From the NCBI GenBank assembly GCA_021734725.1, contig JAIPIM010000199.1:1-7507 (forward strand): DNA of 7,507 nucleotides, written 5' to 3'. Numbering within the stretch: position 1 is the first letter of the stretch; each line of letters begins with the position of its first letter. The position numbers and the translations under genes are program-made. Of this stretch, positions 5,609 to 7,507 are shown piece after piece. A model generated the notes under the pieces. That model did not search any database and was not told the DNA's origin. It saw only the letters and a list, made by a program, of their open reading frames with translations. This DNA comes from Minisyncoccota bacterium. GTDB lineage: Bacteria; Verrucomicrobiota; Lentisphaeria; Oligosphaerales; MVZH01.

Positions 5609-6535
5609 GTGCTTACTCGACCGTTTGCCGATTACGACTTGTCCACCCTGATGCTGGGAACCGTACAGTTTGGGATGCCCTACGGCATTGCCAATGTTAC
5701 GGGGCAACCGGCGTACAAGGATGTCATCGAAATCCTGGCGGCCGCCATCGAAGGGGGGGTGAACTGCTTCGATACAGCCGCGGCCTACGGAAACAGCGAG
5801 GACGTGTTGGGCCGGGCCTTGCGTGAACTCGGCGTGCTTGAACGTGTGATGGTGGTTACCAAGGTGCGTGCATTGACACCTGAGGAACTCGCGGATCCCA
5901 GGCGGGCGACTCATGCGATTGAGCAGTCGGTGGCGGATTCCCGTTGTTACCTGGGGATCGATACGCTTCCCGTCGTGTTGTTCCACCGTGAAGCCGACGC
6001 CAAGTACTTGCCGGTTCTTGAGGATTTAAAGGCACGCGGCTGGCTGCGCCACGCAGGTGTTTCATGTGACAATACCCCGGGACCAGCGACAACGTTCGCG
6101 GAGCAGCCGAATGTGGCGGCGCTTCAGATTCCCGCCAATGCCTTTGATCATAGACATCGTGATGACGGCGCGTTTGCAGCCGCGGAATCACATGGGGTCG
6201 GGGTATTCGTACGAAGTGTGTTTCTCCAAGGCTTGATGGTTATGCCGGAGGAAGCGATTCCCGAGGCTCTGAGCGACGTGGTACCCATCCGGCGAAAATT
6301 GGCGGTTGTCGCTGCTGAAGGTGGCATAACGCTTCCTGAACTTGCAATTCGCTATATGCTGGCGCTAAAAGGAGTGACTTGCGTGCTCACCGGGGTTGAG
6401 ACGGTGGAACAGGTTCGCGCGAACTGCGCGATTTTTGCGCATGGACCGCTGGATGCCGAGTCGGTGCGGCAGGTAGATGCCGCGGTGCCGCCGCTGCCGG
6501 AACGCCTGCTCACTCCGCGCATGTGGGAGGAGTAG
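5609..6535 (+). CDS. Aldo/keto reductase
   Basis: A 308-residue NAD(P)H-dependent TIM-barrel oxidoreductase. The N-terminal LGTVQFGMPYGIAN (16-29) is typical of an aldo/keto reductase group often found with sugar-modifying genes. The catalytic tetrad is complete: D55 and Y60 (FDTAAAYGNSE), K85 (VTKV) and H126 (LFHRE). The strand VFVRSVFLQGLM (199-210) and the late GVETVEQVRAN (262-272) correspond to the cofactor-binding end, where other members have a GxxxxxQLxEN pattern. The start is GTG, with AAAGGG at 5597-5602, 6 nt upstream. No ATG near the motif gives a full N terminus. The gene follows the second SDR by 46 nt with no terminator between them, so co-transcription is likely. It probably reduces or oxidises a sugar or an aldehyde released by the aldolases; the direction and substrate are unknown. 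Confidence 0.9.
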   Translation: MLTRPFADYDLSTLMLGTVQFGMPYGIANVTGQPAYKDVIEILAAAIEGGVNCFDTAAAYGNSEDVLGRALRELGVLERVMVVTKVRALTPEELADPRRATHAIEQSVADSRCYLGIDTLPVVLFHREADAKYLPVLEDLKARGWLRHAGVSCDNTPGPATTFAEQPNVAALQIPANAFDHRHRDDGAFAAAESHGVGVFVRSVFLQGLMVMPEEAIPEALSDVVPIRRKLAVVAAEGGITLPELAIRYMLALKGVTCVLTGVETVEQVRANCAIFAHGPLDAESVRQVDAAVPPLPERLLTPRMWEE

Positions 6536-6545
6536 AAAGGACGGT

Positions 6546-6630
6546 GGTCGGCGGGTGGAACCGCCTCCCACGTTCTTATCCCGGTGCGGCCGGATGTTAA
6601 ATGTGGGAGGCGGTTCTCCACCCGGCGACC
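6546..6630. repeat. Long inverted repeat built from two REP-like units
   Basis: Arm 1 (6546-6574) and arm 2 (6600-6630) are reverse complements except for two mismatches (at 6602 and 6625) and a 2-nt bulge (6616-6617), with a 25-nt loop between. Each arm contains the GTGGGAGGCGGTT core also present at 4637-4663. It starts about 10 bp after the reductase stop. A transcript would form a long GC-rich stem, but no T run follows, so a standard intrinsic terminator is not supported. The rest of the gap to 6717 shows no gene or clear promoter. Confidence 0.8.
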
Positions 6631-6717
6631 GGCCTTGGAGCCCGGCAGCGATTGTTATCGTTGTCTCCCCAGGTCGTGTCGAGGATGAATGCCGCGGAAA
6701 CAACACGGGGATATTAC

Positions 6718-7507
6718 ATGATTCTTGCTATTGATTTGGGCTCGACGAGCTTTAAAGCCAGCGTCTTCGATGCTTCCCTGGAGTGCGTTGGAGAAGGATC
6801 AAGCGAACTTGTTTACCACCACGGTCCCCATGGTGTCATGCAACTTGATCCGGGGCATCTCCGGGAAACCCTCCGGTCAGCTGTCGCGCAGGCGCTGTCG
6901 GCCGCCGATGTCACCGCCCTCGGAGCCGTCGCAGTCACGAGTCAGGCCCAGACATTTACAGTGTGCTCACCGGAAGGAGTCGAAAGGGTCCCCTTTATTT
7001 CGTGGCTGGACTCCGGGTGTGCTGAATACAATCCCGCCGCCGACGCGTTGCCTGAATTCGCCAGGCACTGCAGTGTCGAACAGTGCATGCCGTCGTTGAT
7101 GGTTGCCAAGCTGGCGTATCTCCAGGAGCAGTCTGAGGGAACATTCGTGGGAGCGGACGATACGGTGCTGATGCTCCCCGCCTGGGTTGTCCGGCAGATG
7201 ACGGGTACGGCAGCCGTTGACAAAAATCTGGCGGCAATGTGCTGTCTGTATTCTCTGCTGGAAGACGATTGGTGGAGTGAAGCCTTGCGTGCATGCCGGA
7301 TCGGCGAGCATAACCTGCCGGCACTGAAAGAGTTGGGTGCGGTTGCCGGGAACACGGGCCAGGGCGCCGCGGCGTTCGGTTTGCCGACAGGGATCCCCGT
7401 GGTGTTGGCGGGCAACGATCAGACAGCCGGGGCCTACGGCATAGATGTCCACCGAAAGAATGCCGTACTGATTACGCTGGGAACCGCGCAGGTTGCGTAC
7501 GATGTGT
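6718..7507 (+). CDS. FGGY-family carbohydrate kinase, N-terminal part
   Basis: The frame stays open to the window edge, giving 263 codons of a protein usually near 500 residues. It begins MILAIDLGSTSFKASVFD, the phosphate-1 loop of FGGY kinases (D6, T10). SQAQTF (75-80) takes the place of the SGQMHG segment of xylulokinase, SWLD (95-98) supplies W96/D98, and GNDQTAGA (232-239) carries the likely catalytic base D234, close to D233 of E. coli XylB. ITLGTAQVAY (252-261) is the second phosphate loop at the domain border. FGGY enzymes phosphorylate sugars, polyols or aldonic acids with ATP. The changed SQAQ segment suggests something other than xylulose, but this is inference. The start at 6718 gives the normal family N terminus and has GGGGA at 6707-6711; the in-frame ATG at 6685 would add 11 atypical residues and lacks a well-spaced site. 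Confidence 0.9.
   Translation, partial: MILAIDLGSTSFKASVFDASLECVGEGSSELVYHHGPHGVMQLDPGHLRETLRSAVAQALSAADVTALGAVAVTSQAQTFTVCSPEGVERVPFISWLDSGCAEYNPAADALPEFARHCSVEQCMPSLMVAKLAYLQEQSEGTFVGADDTVLMLPAWVVRQMTGTAAVDKNLAAMCCLYSLLEDDWWSEALRACRIGEHNLPALKELGAVAGNTGQGAAAFGLPTGIPVVLAGNDQTAGAYGIDVHRKNAVLITLGTAQVAYDV

Noticed and set aside
6546..6640. Rho-independent terminator
   Set aside because: The stem is strong but no T run follows arm 2 on the + strand, and the same core recurs elsewhere as a repeat.
6942..7452. - strand open frames of 109 to 161 codons, and the + strand frame 6725-7099
   Set aside because: They are shadows of the FGGY kinase, whose own frame is open from 6718 to the window end with conserved motifs throughout.

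Overview
The window reads as a stretch of bacterial chromosome from a moderately GC-rich organism. All eight recognisable genes lie on the + strand and most have Shine-Dalgarno sequences. Their combination suggests a sugar-degrading, probably uncultured bacterium: a DapA-family lyase, an HpaI-family aldolase, a NagA-like deacetylase, a UroD-like protein, two SDRs, an aldo/keto reductase and an FGGY kinase. Clusters of this kind, with UroD-like proteins mixed in, are familiar from the PVC superphylum (Lentisphaerota, Kiritimatiellota, Planctomycetota). That placement is an inference; there is no rRNA or marker gene to support it.

Layout: 1-365 is the 3' end of a DapA/NanA-family aldolase. 366-645 is a striking non-coding array of alternating G-rich and C-rich 8-bp units. 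646-4567 is a tight four-gene run: SDR, nagA-like deacetylase, UroD-family protein, HpcH/HpaI aldolase. 4564-4782 holds a degenerate copy of the same array box, a REP-like palindrome unit and an A-rich leader. 4783-6535 carries a second SDR and an aldo/keto reductase. 6536-6717 holds a long inverted repeat built from the same REP-like unit. 6718 to the end is the first 263 codons of an FGGY carbohydrate kinase, which runs off the window.

How the genes may work together (inference): the enzyme set fits catabolism of an N-acetylated or otherwise modified sugar. The deacetylase would remove an acetyl group. The NAD(P)-dependent SDRs and aldo/keto reductase would adjust carbonyl and hydroxyl oxidation states. 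The kinase would phosphorylate a sugar or sugar acid. The two aldolases (Schiff-base DapA type and metal-dependent HpaI type) would cleave 2-keto-3-deoxy acids to pyruvate and an aldehyde. The substrate cannot be read from the sequence. No transporter, regulator or dehydratase is visible here.

The most unusual material is non-coding. Two repeat families sit exactly at the gene-group borders, one made of GCGATG-bounded C-rich boxes next to G-rich tracts, the other of REP-like GTGGGAGGCGGTT palindromes. They divide the cluster into four blocks and have marked potential for hairpins and G-quadruplexes.
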